Shown in pieces: positions 10,728-19,796 of a stretch of 64,000 nt of DNA. Each line of letters begins with the position of its first letter. The first letter of the stretch is position 1. The position numbers and the translations under genes were made by a program. The notes beneath the pieces were generated by a model, which was given only the letters and a program-made list of their open reading frames with translations, was not told where the DNA came from and did not search any database. Source of the DNA: Hoeflea sp. (GTDB lineage Bacteria > Pseudomonadota > Alphaproteobacteria > Rhizobiales > Rhizobiaceae); NCBI RefSeq assembly GCF_002733955.1, contig NZ_NVXQ01000008.1, forward strand, positions 62,001 to 126,000, in the 5' to 3' direction.

Positions 10728-11975
10728 ATGACTCCGACCCGTACGCTGCGTTTCCTCCCTGTTTTGCTCCTGGGTCTGACCGGATGTCAGGATGCGCTCG
10801 ATTCCGTTGCCAACAAGGTTGAACACCCTCTGCCTGCCAGGCTCGTCAACAAGATGAAGGCGCAGGACATGAGCACGCGCTCACCGATCATGATGCGGAT
10901 CTTCAAGGAAGAGGGCATTCTGGAGGTCTGGAAGCAGAAGGGCAATGGCCGCTACGACATCATTGCGTCCTACGAGATCTGCAAATGGTCGGGCGAGCTT
11001 GGACCCAAGTTCAAGGAGGGTGACCGCCAGGCGCCCGAAGGCTACTACCGGATCTATCCGCACCAGATGAATCCGCGTTCAAGCTATTATCTCTCGTTCA
11101 ACATGGGGTTCCCGAACAGCTACGACCGCTCCCATGGACGCACCGGCTCGAACCTGATGGTGCACGGCGCCTGCTCTTCGGCCGGGTGCTATTCAATGAC
11201 CGATGAACAGGTTCTCGAAATCTACGGTTTCGCCCGCGACGCCTTCAAGGGCGGCCAAGAATATTTCATCGTCGAGGCCCTGCCGTTCCGGATGACGCCG
11301 GAAAACATGGCCCGGCACCGCGACAGCGAGCATTTCGAATTCTGGAAGATGCTGAAGGTCGGCTACGACCATTTCGAACTGACCAGGCGGCCACCGAAGG
11401 TTGACGTCTGCGAACGGCAATATGTCTTCAACCAGATCCCCCAGATCGAAAACGCCAGCTTCCAGGCCAGTGCAGCCTGTCCCCCGGCCAGCGTGCCGAC
11501 CACCCTGGCGGTCGCCTATTCCGCTTTCGAGAAGGATTGGAACCAGAACTTCATCAAGGCGGTGGCCAAGTTCGACAACGAGGAAGCCAGGCAGATCGCC
11601 GCCAACGAAGCCCGGGCTGAAGCCGAGGCCCGGCGCGCCGAGCGGGAAGCCGAAAAAGCCGCCCGGATCGCAGCCAATGGCGGGCAATCCGCCTCGGTCC
11701 CGGTGCTCGGCCTGTTTTCGACCGGCAACCCGCTCAAGGCCCTTGCTCCCGGGACGGCCCCCGCCGCCCCGCTGACCTCCGCCCCTGCCGCCGCTGAGAC
11801 AGCGGCCACCGAGGCCGCCAGTGATGCCGGTCAGACCGCACCGGCAGCTGCCAACGCCGGCGTCCCGGTGCCGACACCCAATCCCGCCGTCCAGTCTCAG
11901 CACGCCAATGCCGGACAGGGATCGCAACCGGGCCAGTCCGACAAGCCATTCTGGAAAATCTGGAGCAGCAATTGA
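10728..11975 (+). CDS. YafK-type L,D-transpeptidase-like lipoprotein with long Ala-rich tail
   Basis: The 415-residue protein begins with a lipoprotein signal whose lipobox is LTGC (Cys at about residue 19). The catalytic domain (about 45-260) has the L,D-transpeptidase signature with His146, Ser150-Ser151 and the likely nucleophile Cys154 (HGACSSAGC). It resembles YafK/DpaA-type proteins that act on meso-diaminopimelate links between peptidoglycan and lipoproteins, so it may cut rather than form such links. The last ~110 residues are a charged Ala/Glu/Arg coiled stretch followed by Ala/Pro/Thr-rich low-complexity sequence. Its stop overlaps the next start (TTGA). Confidence 0.85.
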   Translation: MTPTRTLRFLPVLLLGLTGCQDALDSVANKVEHPLPARLVNKMKAQDMSTRSPIMMRIFKEEGILEVWKQKGNGRYDIIASYEICKWSGELGPKFKEGDRQAPEGYYRIYPHQMNPRSSYYLSFNMGFPNSYDRSHGRTGSNLMVHGACSSAGCYSMTDEQVLEIYGFARDAFKGGQEYFIVEALPFRMTPENMARHRDSEHFEFWKMLKVGYDHFELTRRPPKVDVCERQYVFNQIPQIENASFQASAACPPASVPTTLAVAYSAFEKDWNQNFIKAVAKFDNEEARQIAANEARAEAEARRAEREAEKAARIAANGGQSASVPVLGLFSTGNPLKALAPGTAPAAPLTSAPAAAETAATEAASDAGQTAPAAANAGVPVPTPNPAVQSQHANAGQGSQPGQSDKPFWKIWSSN

Positions 11976-12205
11976 GCGGCACAGACGACAGCGCGCTCGA
12001 TCTCCGGGGCCTGAAATGTCCGCTTCCCGTGCTCAAGACCCGCAAGCACATGCGCGGTCTCGCCACAGGCGCGCGCCTGCGCATCGAGACCACCGATCCT
12101 CTGGCCGTCATCGACGTGCCGCATTTTTGCCGTGAGGACGGGCATCAATTGCTCGACAGCAGTGCAGTCGAGGGCGGGCACGTTTTCATCATCGAAAAAG
12201 GCTGA
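11972..12205 (+). CDS. TusA/SirA-like sulfur carrier protein
   Basis: The protein has 77 residues with the TusA signature LDLRGLKCPLPVLKTRK: Cys in CPxP carries the persulfide in this family. The start is a TTG that overlaps the upstream stop (TTGA), so it is coupled to the L,D-transpeptidase gene. Many alphaproteobacteria have several TusA-like proteins, so a role in tRNA thiolation cannot be assumed. Confidence 0.85.
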   Translation: MSGTDDSALDLRGLKCPLPVLKTRKHMRGLATGARLRIETTDPLAVIDVPHFCREDGHQLLDSSAVEGGHVFIIEKG

Positions 12206-12211
12206 CCGGTT

Positions 12212-13357
12212 CTAGCGCCGTGCCGGCATGCCCGGAATGGCCAGGGGATTGCTTGCCAGCGCCTCGCGGTCGGGCCGCCCGACGCCCGGCACATTGGCGA
12301 AGGACGAGAACAGCTCCGCGACAAATCCCTCGGGCATATCGCGCGTGATCACCACCAGCCTGGTTTCCTCCCTCGCCCCGTCCGGCCAGGCCTTGAGCCT
12401 TACGGGCTCCGACATCAACGCCTGAACCGCATGCAGCACGAGCGGCCGCGACGGATCATCCGACAGCTTGATGATGCCTTTCATCCGCAAGAGGTTCGGC
12501 CCGTGAGCCGAGCGCACCAGATCGAGAAACATCGCCAGGGATTCGGGCGAAATCGCCTTTTCGAACACCACGGAACCCGACCTGATATGCTGGTCGTGCC
12601 GGTTCACATCATGGGAGTGCTCGTGTCCGTGGTGATGTTGCCCCCCATGCCCGTGATCATCCTGGTCGGAATTCAGCCAGCGGGCCACATCAAGCGACCG
12701 GTGAACAGGATCATAAGCGCCGGTGTCAAACAGGCTCTGCGCGCTCAGATCCGGATCATCGGCCATGACAACCCGTGCCAGCGGATTGAGCGCCTCGAGC
12801 GTTGAGCGCAGCGCATCGCGATTTTCGACCAGAGCGGTCTTGGACAGCACCAGCGTGTCAGCTACCGCCACCTGCCTGCGCGCTTCTTCGTGGGTTTCCA
12901 GCGTCGCCGTGCCGTTGACCGCGTCGACAACCGTGACAAGACCTTCCAGCCGGTAGGATTGACCAAGCGCGGGGTGTCCGATCACCGACTGCATCACCGG
13001 CACCGGGTCCGCCAGTCCCGTGGTCTCGATCACCACCCGCGAAAACGGCCGGATCTTTCCCGTCTGCATCCGGTCCATCAGGTCGGCCAGCGTGTCCACC
13101 AGCTCGCCGCGAACCGTGCAGCACAGGCAGCCATCGGAGAGTTCGATCACCCCGTCGCCGGAACTTTCGACCAGCAGGTGATCGATCCCCACATCGCCGA
13201 ATTCATTGATGATCAACGCCGCATCGCTAAGCCACGGATCGCCGATCAACCGGTTCAGCAGGGTCGTCTTTCCAGCCCCGAGAAACCCGGTGAGGATCGA
13301 AACAGGGACGCCGCTCGGCGCGCTCCAGCTGCGCTCGGATTGGGTTTCCTCTGTCAT
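12212..13357 (-). CDS. CobW/COG0523-family GTPase with His-rich metal-binding stretch
   Basis: The 381-residue protein is a G3E-family GTPase. Walker A is GFLGAGKTTLLNRL, the metal-binding motif is GCLCC, and the C-terminal CobW domain covers about residues 250-360. Between the two lies a His-rich loop (about 225-250: HGHGGQHHHGHEHSH) as in Zn-handling members. The start is the ATG at 13357; an upstream TTG is less likely. It lies 21 bases after the D,D-carboxypeptidase gene on the same strand. It is 8 kb from cobST, so a cobalamin role is not implied; zinc or iron chaperoning is as likely. Confidence 0.88.
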   Translation of the reverse strand: MTEETQSERSWSAPSGVPVSILTGFLGAGKTTLLNRLIGDPWLSDAALIINEFGDVGIDHLLVESSGDGVIELSDGCLCCTVRGELVDTLADLMDRMQTGKIRPFSRVVIETTGLADPVPVMQSVIGHPALGQSYRLEGLVTVVDAVNGTATLETHEEARRQVAVADTLVLSKTALVENRDALRSTLEALNPLARVVMADDPDLSAQSLFDTGAYDPVHRSLDVARWLNSDQDDHGHGGQHHHGHEHSHDVNRHDQHIRSGSVVFEKAISPESLAMFLDLVRSAHGPNLLRMKGIIKLSDDPSRPLVLHAVQALMSEPVRLKAWPDGAREETRLVVITRDMPEGFVAELFSSFANVPGVGRPDREALASNPLAIPGMPARR

Positions 13358-13378
13358 GTGCAAGGCTCTTTCGGAAAA

Positions 13379-14572
13379 TCAGATCTGTGGACGCGGAACC
13401 GGTATCGGCACGCCCGGCGCCAATGGAAGCACTTCCCCGGCATTGGCCGGCGCGGTAAACGCCGATGCTGCAAACGGCTCCACCTGTCCCGCCAGTATGC
13501 CGCCGGGCCGCGGAACCGGAATCGGGACCCGCGACAGCGCAATTTCGACATTCGCGCGCGGCAGCCCTGCCGGCGCCTGCACCAGCCGCGGCTCGCGCGT
13601 CATCTTCGCAAGATAGGGCGAATTGAGCACCATCTTGCCCTCGACATCGCGCCCCTCATAGCGCGCGGCGCGCGCCTTGGCGTTGCAGATCTCACCGGAA
13701 ATATCGGTGACCCGGTCACGCCCTTCGCCATAGGGCGCAAGGCTCTGCAATCTGGCGCCACCCCACGCTGTCGTCGTCAGCCCCTGGTGCAGCAAACGCG
13801 CCGATTCCTCTGCCCGTGTCTCCTGCGAAGGCGCGCCCAGCACCACGCTGACCACGGTCTTTCCGTTGCGCGTCGCCGAGGAAACCTGGTTGAACCCGGA
13901 CGCGCAGATGAACCCGGTTTTCATGCCGTCCGCGCCGGCAAAGCGGCCGATCAGCAGGTTGTAATTGGTGTAGCTCTTCTTGCCGGTGGTAAAACCCTCA
14001 TAGGCAAAATAATGCGCGAACTCGGGAAACTCGCGTCTCAGCGCAACCGCCAGCAAGGCCATGTCGCGTGCAGTTGTGTACTGGCCGTCGCCCGGCAATC
14101 CGTGCGGATTGACGAACCGCGTCGAATTCATCCCGAGCTGCCGCGCAGTCGCGTTCATCTCCCCGACGAAGGCTTCCTCCGTCCCCGACACTGCTTCACC
14201 GATGGCGACGGCAACATCATTGGCGGATTTCACCATCAGGTATTTCAGTGCCGAATCCAGCGGGAACCGCTCTCCGGGCTTGAAATACATCTTGCTCGGC
14301 GGTTCCTTGGCCGCATGAACCGACATGGTGACCGGTGTCTGCAAGCTCATCTGGCCGGACTTGACCGCCTTGAAGACAACATAGATCGTCATCAGCTTGG
14401 TCAGCGAAGCCGGATACCAGCGCTGAAACGCCTGCTCGTGTTCAATCACCCGGCCAGAGCCCACATCCACGGCAACCATCGGATTGGCGGACGCGCCACC
14501 GGAAAACACCGCCGCAAGAGCTGCGATCGCCGCTCCGGCGACCATTTGGCGCGATTGTAACTTCAGGCTCAT
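13379..14572 (-). CDS. D-alanyl-D-alanine carboxypeptidase (PBP5/6-like, S11 family)
   Basis: A periplasmic enzyme that removes the terminal D-Ala of peptidoglycan pentapeptides. The three penicillin-binding motifs are present: SLTK with the nucleophile Ser56, SAN in VKSANDVA, and KTG in GMKTGFICASG. The start at 14572 has GGAAG upstream and gives a clean signal peptide ending in GGASA; a TTG start at 14602 is possible. The C-terminus has two copies of a Pro-rich VPIPVPRP segment, an unusual ending that replaces the usual amphipathic membrane anchor. It is co-directional with the CobW gene. Confidence 0.92.
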   Translation of the reverse strand: MSLKLQSRQMVAGAAIAALAAVFSGGASANPMVAVDVGSGRVIEHEQAFQRWYPASLTKLMTIYVVFKAVKSGQMSLQTPVTMSVHAAKEPPSKMYFKPGERFPLDSALKYLMVKSANDVAVAIGEAVSGTEEAFVGEMNATARQLGMNSTRFVNPHGLPGDGQYTTARDMALLAVALRREFPEFAHYFAYEGFTTGKKSYTNYNLLIGRFAGADGMKTGFICASGFNQVSSATRNGKTVVSVVLGAPSQETRAEESARLLHQGLTTTAWGGARLQSLAPYGEGRDRVTDISGEICNAKARAARYEGRDVEGKMVLNSPYLAKMTREPRLVQAPAGLPRANVEIALSRVPIPVPRPGGILAGQVEPFAASAFTAPANAGEVLPLAPGVPIPVPRPQI

Positions 14573-14774
14573 TCCCGGCTTCCGATTTTCCAGTGTTTCC
14601 AACGGCGGCTCGATGCGATTTCAGCGCTTGACGCGATGTCCGCGATCGCCAATGCGCCGCTTTTCACTCGTCACGCTCCCCTACTTAGCTTATATGGCAG
14701 TCAGATGGCAAAAGGCGACACCAAGTTTCACCCGTTTGCCCGACATCACAATCACCAAGCCACAGAGGTGTAAA

Positions 14775-15941
14775 ATGCAGCTTGTCGAAGAAGTTGTCTC
14801 CATGAAGGATGAAGTCGCAGAATGGCGCCGGACGCTTCATGCCGACCCCGAACTGCTGTTTGACGTGCACAACACTGCAGCCTTCGTCGCCGACAAGCTC
14901 AAATCCTTCGGATGTGACGAAGTCGTCACCGGCATCGGCCGCACCGGCGTGGTCGGCATCATTCATGGCCGTCCCGGCGGCAACGGACCGGCCATCGGCC
15001 TGCGCGCAGACATGGACGCATTGCCGATCAACGAGATCACCGGTGTTCCCTGGGCATCGCGCACGCCCGGCAAGATGCATGCCTGCGGCCATGACGGCCA
15101 CACCGCGATGCTGCTGGGCGCCGCGCGCCATCTCGCCGCCACCCGCAATTTCACCGGCTCCGTGGCCGTGATCTTCCAGCCTGCCGAAGAAGGCGGCGGC
15201 GGCGGCCGCGAAATGGTCAATGACGGCATGATGGACCGCTTCGGCATCACCAAGGTCTTCGGCATGCACAACCTGCCCGGCCTCCCGGTCGGCGAATTCG
15301 CCATCTGCAAGGGCCCGATCATGGCCGCCACCGACATCTTCGATGTCACCATCACGGGCCGCGGCGGCCACGCCGCCATGCCGCACCAGACCGTCGACCC
15401 GATTGTCGCGGCTTCCGCTATTGTCACAGCACTCCAGTCGATCGCTTCGCGCAATGCCGACCCGCTCGCCTCGCTGGTGGTCTCCGTCACCAAATTCATC
15501 GCCGGATCGGCCTACAACGTCATTCCTGACAAAGTGGAAATGGCCGGCACCGTCCGCACCTTGTCGCCTGAAATGCGCGACATGGCCGAGACCCGCATCG
15601 GCGAGATTGTTCGCAGCGTCGCCGCAGCACACGGCGCCGAAGGCACGTTCAACTACATCCGCAACTATCCCGTCACCTTCAACCATGCCGACGAGACAGA
15701 TTTCGCAGCCGACATCGCCGAAAGCGTCGCAGGTAGCGGCAAGGTCGAACGCAAGCAGCCGCCGACCATGGGCGGCGAGGATTTCTCCTTCATGCTCGAG
15801 GCCCGTCCCGGCGCCTTCATCTTCATGGGCAATGGCGACACCGCAAGCCTGCACCACCCGGCCTACGACTTCAACGACGACGCCATCCCCGTCGGCGTCT
15901 CCTACTGGGTCAAGCTGGCCGAAAAGGCGCTCGCCGCCTGA
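14775..15941 (+). CDS. M20-family amidohydrolase (hippurate hydrolase-like)
   Basis: The 388-residue protein belongs to the M20D amidohydrolase/aminoacylase group. Metal-binding and catalytic segments are HACGHDGHTAMLLGAA, FQPAEEGGGGG and TMGGEDFSFML, with the dimerisation domain between (GRGGHAAMPH). It removes acyl groups from amino acids or related amides; the substrate cannot be read from sequence. It is divergent from the D,D-carboxypeptidase gene and ends in a strong terminator. Hydrolysis of N-acyl amino acids or indole-3-acetyl conjugates are alternatives. Confidence 0.9.
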   Translation: MQLVEEVVSMKDEVAEWRRTLHADPELLFDVHNTAAFVADKLKSFGCDEVVTGIGRTGVVGIIHGRPGGNGPAIGLRADMDALPINEITGVPWASRTPGKMHACGHDGHTAMLLGAARHLAATRNFTGSVAVIFQPAEEGGGGGREMVNDGMMDRFGITKVFGMHNLPGLPVGEFAICKGPIMAATDIFDVTITGRGGHAAMPHQTVDPIVAASAIVTALQSIASRNADPLASLVVSVTKFIAGSAYNVIPDKVEMAGTVRTLSPEMRDMAETRIGEIVRSVAAAHGAEGTFNYIRNYPVTFNHADETDFAADIAESVAGSGKVERKQPPTMGGEDFSFMLEARPGAFIFMGNGDTASLHHPAYDFNDDAIPVGVSYWVKLAEKALAA

Positions 15942-15967
15942 CCGGCGATCCCGCGCCGGAACATCAC

Positions 15968-16006
15968 AACCGGGTGGTTCTTCGTATTGAAGAGCCACCC
16001 GGTTTT
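15968..16006 (+). terminator. Rho-independent terminator after the M20 gene
   Basis: The left arm AACCGGGTGG and right arm CCACCCGGTT are perfect complements, extended by TTCTTC/GAAGAG, around a GTATT loop, and followed by TTTTCTGT. It lies 27 bases after the M20 stop and just before the tRNA gene. Confidence 0.85.
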
Positions 16007-16026
16007 CTGTATGCACTCTTTCGCGT

Positions 16027-16102
16027 GGTCCCGTAGCTCAGGGGATAGAGCACAGGATTCCTAATCCTGGTGTCGCAGGTTCGAATCCTGCCGGGATCAC
16101 CA
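16027..16102 (+). tRNA. tRNA-Arg (anticodon CCT)
   Basis: The cloverleaf folds as: acceptor GGTCCCG with CGGGATC, discriminator A, encoded CCA; D-arm GCTC/GAGC; anticodon stem CAGGA/TCCTG around loop TTCCTAA, giving anticodon CCT; T-arm GCAGG/CCTGC around TTCGAAT. It decodes AGG. No integrase or direct repeat is next to it, so it is not being used as an attachment site here. Confidence 0.96.
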
Positions 16103-16143
16103 CCCTCCGGCTTTTTATTTTCGCTCTGATTGCGGCAGGTGCC

Positions 16144-17364
16144 TCACGCCGGCACGGCCTCCCCCCGCCGCGCCCGGGACTTGAGCAGAATCATCACCAT
16201 GATGCCGATATTGAGGAAGTTCCAGGCGATGCCGTTCAGGAAGGCGGCCTGGTAGGATCCGGTCAGGTCGTAGATCCAGCCCGACATCCAGCCGCCGAGC
16301 GCCATGCCGATGATGGTCGCCATGATGACGAAGCCGACGCGTGCGCCAGCTTCCTTGGCCGGAAGGTATTCGCGCACCACCAGCGCATAGCTCGGCACGA
16401 TCCCGCCCTGCGACAGTCCGAAGATCAGGCTGACGATGTAAAGCGGCGCCAACCCGTCAAACGGCAGATACAGAAACAGCGCGATGCATTGCAGCGTCGA
16501 TCCGATGAGCAGCGTGATCACCCCGCCAAGCCGGTCGGCAACCAGCCCCGAAATCAGCCGCGAGACGACGCCGCCCATCAGCATCAGCGACAGCATCTCG
16601 GCGCCAACCGTCGGGCCGTAGCCAAGATCTGCGCAATAGGAGACGATGTGGACCTGCGGCATCGACATAGCCACGCAGCAACCGATCCCGGCCAGACCCA
16701 GCATCCATTGCAGCGCTGTGGGCGAAAACCGCACCGAGCGCGCATTGCTGAGCGACATCCGGTTGGCATGTGCTGTCGCCTCTTCGGGAACCCGGGTTCT
16801 CAAAAGCAGCGACAACGGAATGATCAACACCACCGGCACCACGGCCAGCACCAGATAGGCGGTGCGCCAGCCATGTTCGCTCAGCACGCCGCTCAGAAGC
16901 AGCGGCCAGATCGCGCCCGAGAGATAATTTCCGCTGGCAGCGATCGCCACCGCGATGCCGCGCCGCCGGTAAAACCAGTGCGAGATATCTGCAATCAGCG
17001 GGCCAAACCCAACGGCCGTGCCAAAGCCGATGACAAACTGCATCACCGACAGCGCAACAATCGATCCGCTGACCGCCGCAAGCCCGAAGCCCGCCGCCAT
17101 GGTCAGCGCGGAGCCGATCAGCGCGATCGTGACGCCGAACCGGTCGACCGCCCGCCCGATCACCAGATTTCCGAGCGCAAAGCCGATCATCGTCAGGGTA
17201 TAGGGCAGAGACGCATCGGCGCGCGCGACGGCAAATTCCGCCTGCACCGCCGGCATGATGACAATGATCGACCACATGCCGACATTGCCAAGCACGGCAA
17301 TCGCCAGCGTGATGCCGAGCCGGGTCCAGGAATAGCGGCTGTCGAGGGTTTCAGACTCACTCAT
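16144..17364 (-). CDS. MFS transporter (monocarboxylate/oxalate-formate-like)
   Basis: The 406-residue protein has about 12 hydrophobic helices. Motif A-like loops are IGRAVDRFGV after helix 2 and SGLVADRLGG after helix 8. I chose the ATG at 17364 (MSESETLDSRYSW); the open frame upstream reads as non-coding. It is divergent from the hydroxyacid dehydrogenase at 17523, which may share a substrate. The substrate is not known; the overall look is that of the small-organic-acid branch. Confidence 0.85.
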   Translation of the reverse strand: MSESETLDSRYSWTRLGITLAIAVLGNVGMWSIIVIMPAVQAEFAVARADASLPYTLTMIGFALGNLVIGRAVDRFGVTIALIGSALTMAAGFGLAAVSGSIVALSVMQFVIGFGTAVGFGPLIADISHWFYRRRGIAVAIAASGNYLSGAIWPLLLSGVLSEHGWRTAYLVLAVVPVVLIIPLSLLLRTRVPEEATAHANRMSLSNARSVRFSPTALQWMLGLAGIGCCVAMSMPQVHIVSYCADLGYGPTVGAEMLSLMLMGGVVSRLISGLVADRLGGVITLLIGSTLQCIALFLYLPFDGLAPLYIVSLIFGLSQGGIVPSYALVVREYLPAKEAGARVGFVIMATIIGMALGGWMSGWIYDLTGSYQAAFLNGIAWNFLNIGIMVMILLKSRARRGEAVPA

Positions 17365-17522
17365 GCCGGCCACGTTATGGGGCAAAATGATGATTGTATA
17401 GGCAAATGCGCACCGGGCCGCGCGGCAGTCTTCCAGGCTCCCGGTACGATTGGAAATTGCCACGCGGCTTTCGCATCTGTACTGCTTGCCCGCACGATCG
17501 ACCGCGGAAGAGGACACCGGAC

Positions 17523-18416
17523 ATGAAGACTTCGATTGCATTGCTCGGCACCGGATTGATGGGCCTGCCGATGGCGCGGCGGCTGCTCGGCGCCGGCCAC
17601 CAGCTCACGGTCTGGAACCGGAATGCCTCAAAGGCCGGGCCGCTTGCAGCCGAAGGCGCGCATCTCGCAGAAAGCGCTGCCCATGCGGTGAAGGGCGCGA
17701 CCCACGTCATCACCATGCTGACCGATGGTGATGTCGTCGAGAATGTCCTGTTCGAAACCGGTGTCGCCGAAGCGCTGAGCCGCGGCGCAACCGTCATCGA
17801 CATGAGTTCGATCCAGCCGCGCCAGGCCCGCGCCCATGCCGAGCGGCTGTCGGCGTTGGGTGTTCTTCACCTTGATGCACCGGTCAGCGGCGGCACCGGC
17901 GGTGCGGAAGCCGGAACGCTAGCCATCATGGCTGGCGGCGACAAGCAGGTGTTCGAGAAGGCGAAAGCCGTGCTCGAGCCCATGGGCCGCGCCATCCGGG
18001 TCGGTCCCAGCGGTGCAGGCCAGCTCGCCAAGCTCGCCAACCAGGCAATTGTCGCCATCGCCATCGGCGCGGTTTCTGAAGCAACGCTTCTGGTCTCTGA
18101 AGGCGGCGGCGACCTCGCAGCCTTCCGCGCGGCCCTTGCCGGCGGCTTTGCCGATTCGACCATCCTGCAGGTGCATGGACAGCGCATGCAGGAAGATGAT
18201 TTTGTCGCCCGCGGCCGGGCTTCGGTGCAGATCAAGGATCTCGACAACATCCTCATCGAGGCCCGCGATCTCGGCATCAAGCTGCCGATGGTCGAGGCCG
18301 TGCGTGACCGCTTCGTCCGTCTGGTCGAAGAGCTCAACGGCGGCGATCTTGACCATTCCGCGCTGTTCGTCGAATTGCTTGATCTCAACGGGCGGTCTAG
18401 AAGACCCCTCGCCTGA
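17523..18416 (+). CDS. Beta-hydroxyacid dehydrogenase (HIBADH/GlxR family)
   Basis: The 297-residue protein has the N-terminal NAD(P) motif GTGLMGLPMARRL, the substrate-binding DAPVSGGTGGAEAG and the catalytic Lys in GQLAKLANQ. The family reduces 3-carbon semialdehydes or oxidises beta-hydroxyacids, for example 2-hydroxy-3-oxopropionate reductase. E. coli YihU, the sulfolactaldehyde reductase, belongs to the same family, but this gene lies 9 kb from the sulfonate cluster and lacks the shared operator, so I do not assign that role. It is divergent from the MFS gene. Confidence 0.88.
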   Translation: MKTSIALLGTGLMGLPMARRLLGAGHQLTVWNRNASKAGPLAAEGAHLAESAAHAVKGATHVITMLTDGDVVENVLFETGVAEALSRGATVIDMSSIQPRQARAHAERLSALGVLHLDAPVSGGTGGAEAGTLAIMAGGDKQVFEKAKAVLEPMGRAIRVGPSGAGQLAKLANQAIVAIAIGAVSEATLLVSEGGGDLAAFRAALAGGFADSTILQVHGQRMQEDDFVARGRASVQIKDLDNILIEARDLGIKLPMVEAVRDRFVRLVEELNGGDLDHSALFVELLDLNGRSRRPLA

Positions 18417-18542
18417 ACCGCGTGCGGACAGCCACCCGGCATCAGGGCACCCGTTCTGCCCCGATCAGCTGACAGCCCGCACACCCGGCCATCAGGCATC
18501 CCAGGCGGCTCGACCGCAAACCCCGAGTTCCGATTGCAAAGC

Positions 18543-19730
18543 ATGAACAGCAGCCCAGTGACACCCAAACGCCGCATCTCGATCCTTGGCTCCACCGGCT
18601 CCATTGGCTGCAACACGCTTGACGTCATGACCCATCTCGGCGGCCGCGAGGCGTTTGAAGTCCCCGCCATCACCGGCATGGGAAATATCGAGCTCCTGGC
18701 CGCACAGGCGCGACAGACAGGTGCGGAATTCGCCGTCACGGCTGACCCCGACCGTTACGCAGATCTCAAATCCGCCCTTGCAGGAACCGGCATCGAGGTC
18801 GGTGCCGGCCCCGCGGCGCTGGTGGAAGCCGGCGCCCGCGAGACCGATCTGCTGATGGCGGGCATTGTCGGCATTGCCGGTCTCGCCCCGACCCTGGCAG
18901 CAGTGGCACAAGGGGCGGACATCGCGCTAGCCAACAAGGAATGCCTGGTCTCCGCCGGCGACCTGTTTCAGCAGGCCATCGCCAAGGGCGGCGGCAAGCT
19001 GCTGCCCGTCGACAGCGAGCACAACGCCATCTTCCAGGTGCTGGAACAGGACCAGCGTCACGCCGTCGACCGCATCATCCTGACCGCGTCCGGCGGTCCG
19101 TTCCGCGACTACAGCCGTGACCAGATGGCCGCCGTGACGCCGGAAACCGCCGCCGCGCATCCCAACTGGTCGATGGGCCTGAAGATTTCCATCGACAGCG
19201 CCTCGATGTTCAACAAGGCGCTCGAGATGATCGAGGCGCGGCATCTCTTCGGCATGCGGCCCGACCAGATCGAGGTGATTGTGCATCCGCAATCGATCAT
19301 CCACTCGATGGTCGGCTATACCGACGGCTCGGTCCTGGCCCAGCTCGGCGCACCGGATATGCGCCACGCCATCGGCTATGCCATCGCCTATCCAAGACGC
19401 GCCAGCCTGCCGGTCGAGCGGCTTGATTTCGCCAGACTGGCAAAGCTCGATTTCCACGCCCCTGACGAGACCCGTTTCCCGGCCCTCGCTCTTGCCCGCA
19501 CCGCCATGCAGCGCGGCGGCCTGCAGGGCGCGGTGCTCAACGGCGCCAAGGAAATCGCGCTCGAAGCCTTCATCGACGGCCAGATCGGCTTTCTCGAAAT
19601 GGCCGACATCGTCGCCGCGACGATGGACAAGCTCGATGATGGCCGCGTGGCGCAGACCATCGAAGATGTGTACGAAACCGATCGCGATACCCGTGGCGTA
19701 GCGGCTTCGCTTATAAGCAAGTCTGCCTGA
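18543..19730 (+). CDS. dxr: 1-deoxy-D-xylulose-5-phosphate reductoisomerase
   Basis: Dxr makes 2-C-methyl-D-erythritol 4-phosphate, the first committed step of non-mevalonate isoprenoid synthesis. Signatures are GSTGSIG (NADPH), ANKECLVSAG, VDSEHNAIFQ (metal site Asp-Ser-Glu), KISIDSASMFNKALEMIEA and PQSIIHSMV. At 395 residues it is full length. It stands alone here rather than in the uppS-cdsA-dxr-rseP cluster, so a second dxr may exist elsewhere, as in several rhizobia. A terminator follows. Confidence 0.95.
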   Translation: MNSSPVTPKRRISILGSTGSIGCNTLDVMTHLGGREAFEVPAITGMGNIELLAAQARQTGAEFAVTADPDRYADLKSALAGTGIEVGAGPAALVEAGARETDLLMAGIVGIAGLAPTLAAVAQGADIALANKECLVSAGDLFQQAIAKGGGKLLPVDSEHNAIFQVLEQDQRHAVDRIILTASGGPFRDYSRDQMAAVTPETAAAHPNWSMGLKISIDSASMFNKALEMIEARHLFGMRPDQIEVIVHPQSIIHSMVGYTDGSVLAQLGAPDMRHAIGYAIAYPRRASLPVERLDFARLAKLDFHAPDETRFPALALARTAMQRGGLQGAVLNGAKEIALEAFIDGQIGFLEMADIVAATMDKLDDGRVAQTIEDVYETDRDTRGVAASLISKSA

Positions 19731-19743
19731 CCCGCATGAAAAA

Positions 19744-19765
19744 GGGCGGTCCCAAAGGACCGCCC
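19744..19765 (+). terminator. Hairpin terminator between dxr and the coxM gene
   Basis: GGGCGGTCC and GGACCGCCC pair perfectly around CAAA. It lies 14 bases after the dxr stop and about 30 bases from the convergent coxM stop, preceded by an A-run, so it could end transcription from both sides. Confidence 0.8.
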
Positions 19766-19796
19766 CGCTGTCAACATTGCCGTTACCGGTTTTGAG

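Noticed and set aside
16027-16102. tRNA-Arg as an attachment site of an integrated element
   Set aside because: No integrase, no direct repeat of the tRNA 3' end and no change of gene type next to it.
17523-18416. Sulfolactaldehyde reductase (YihU type)
   Set aside because: Same family, but it is 9 kb away, lacks the operator and would compete with the sulfolactate route; a generic hydroxyacid dehydrogenase is safer.
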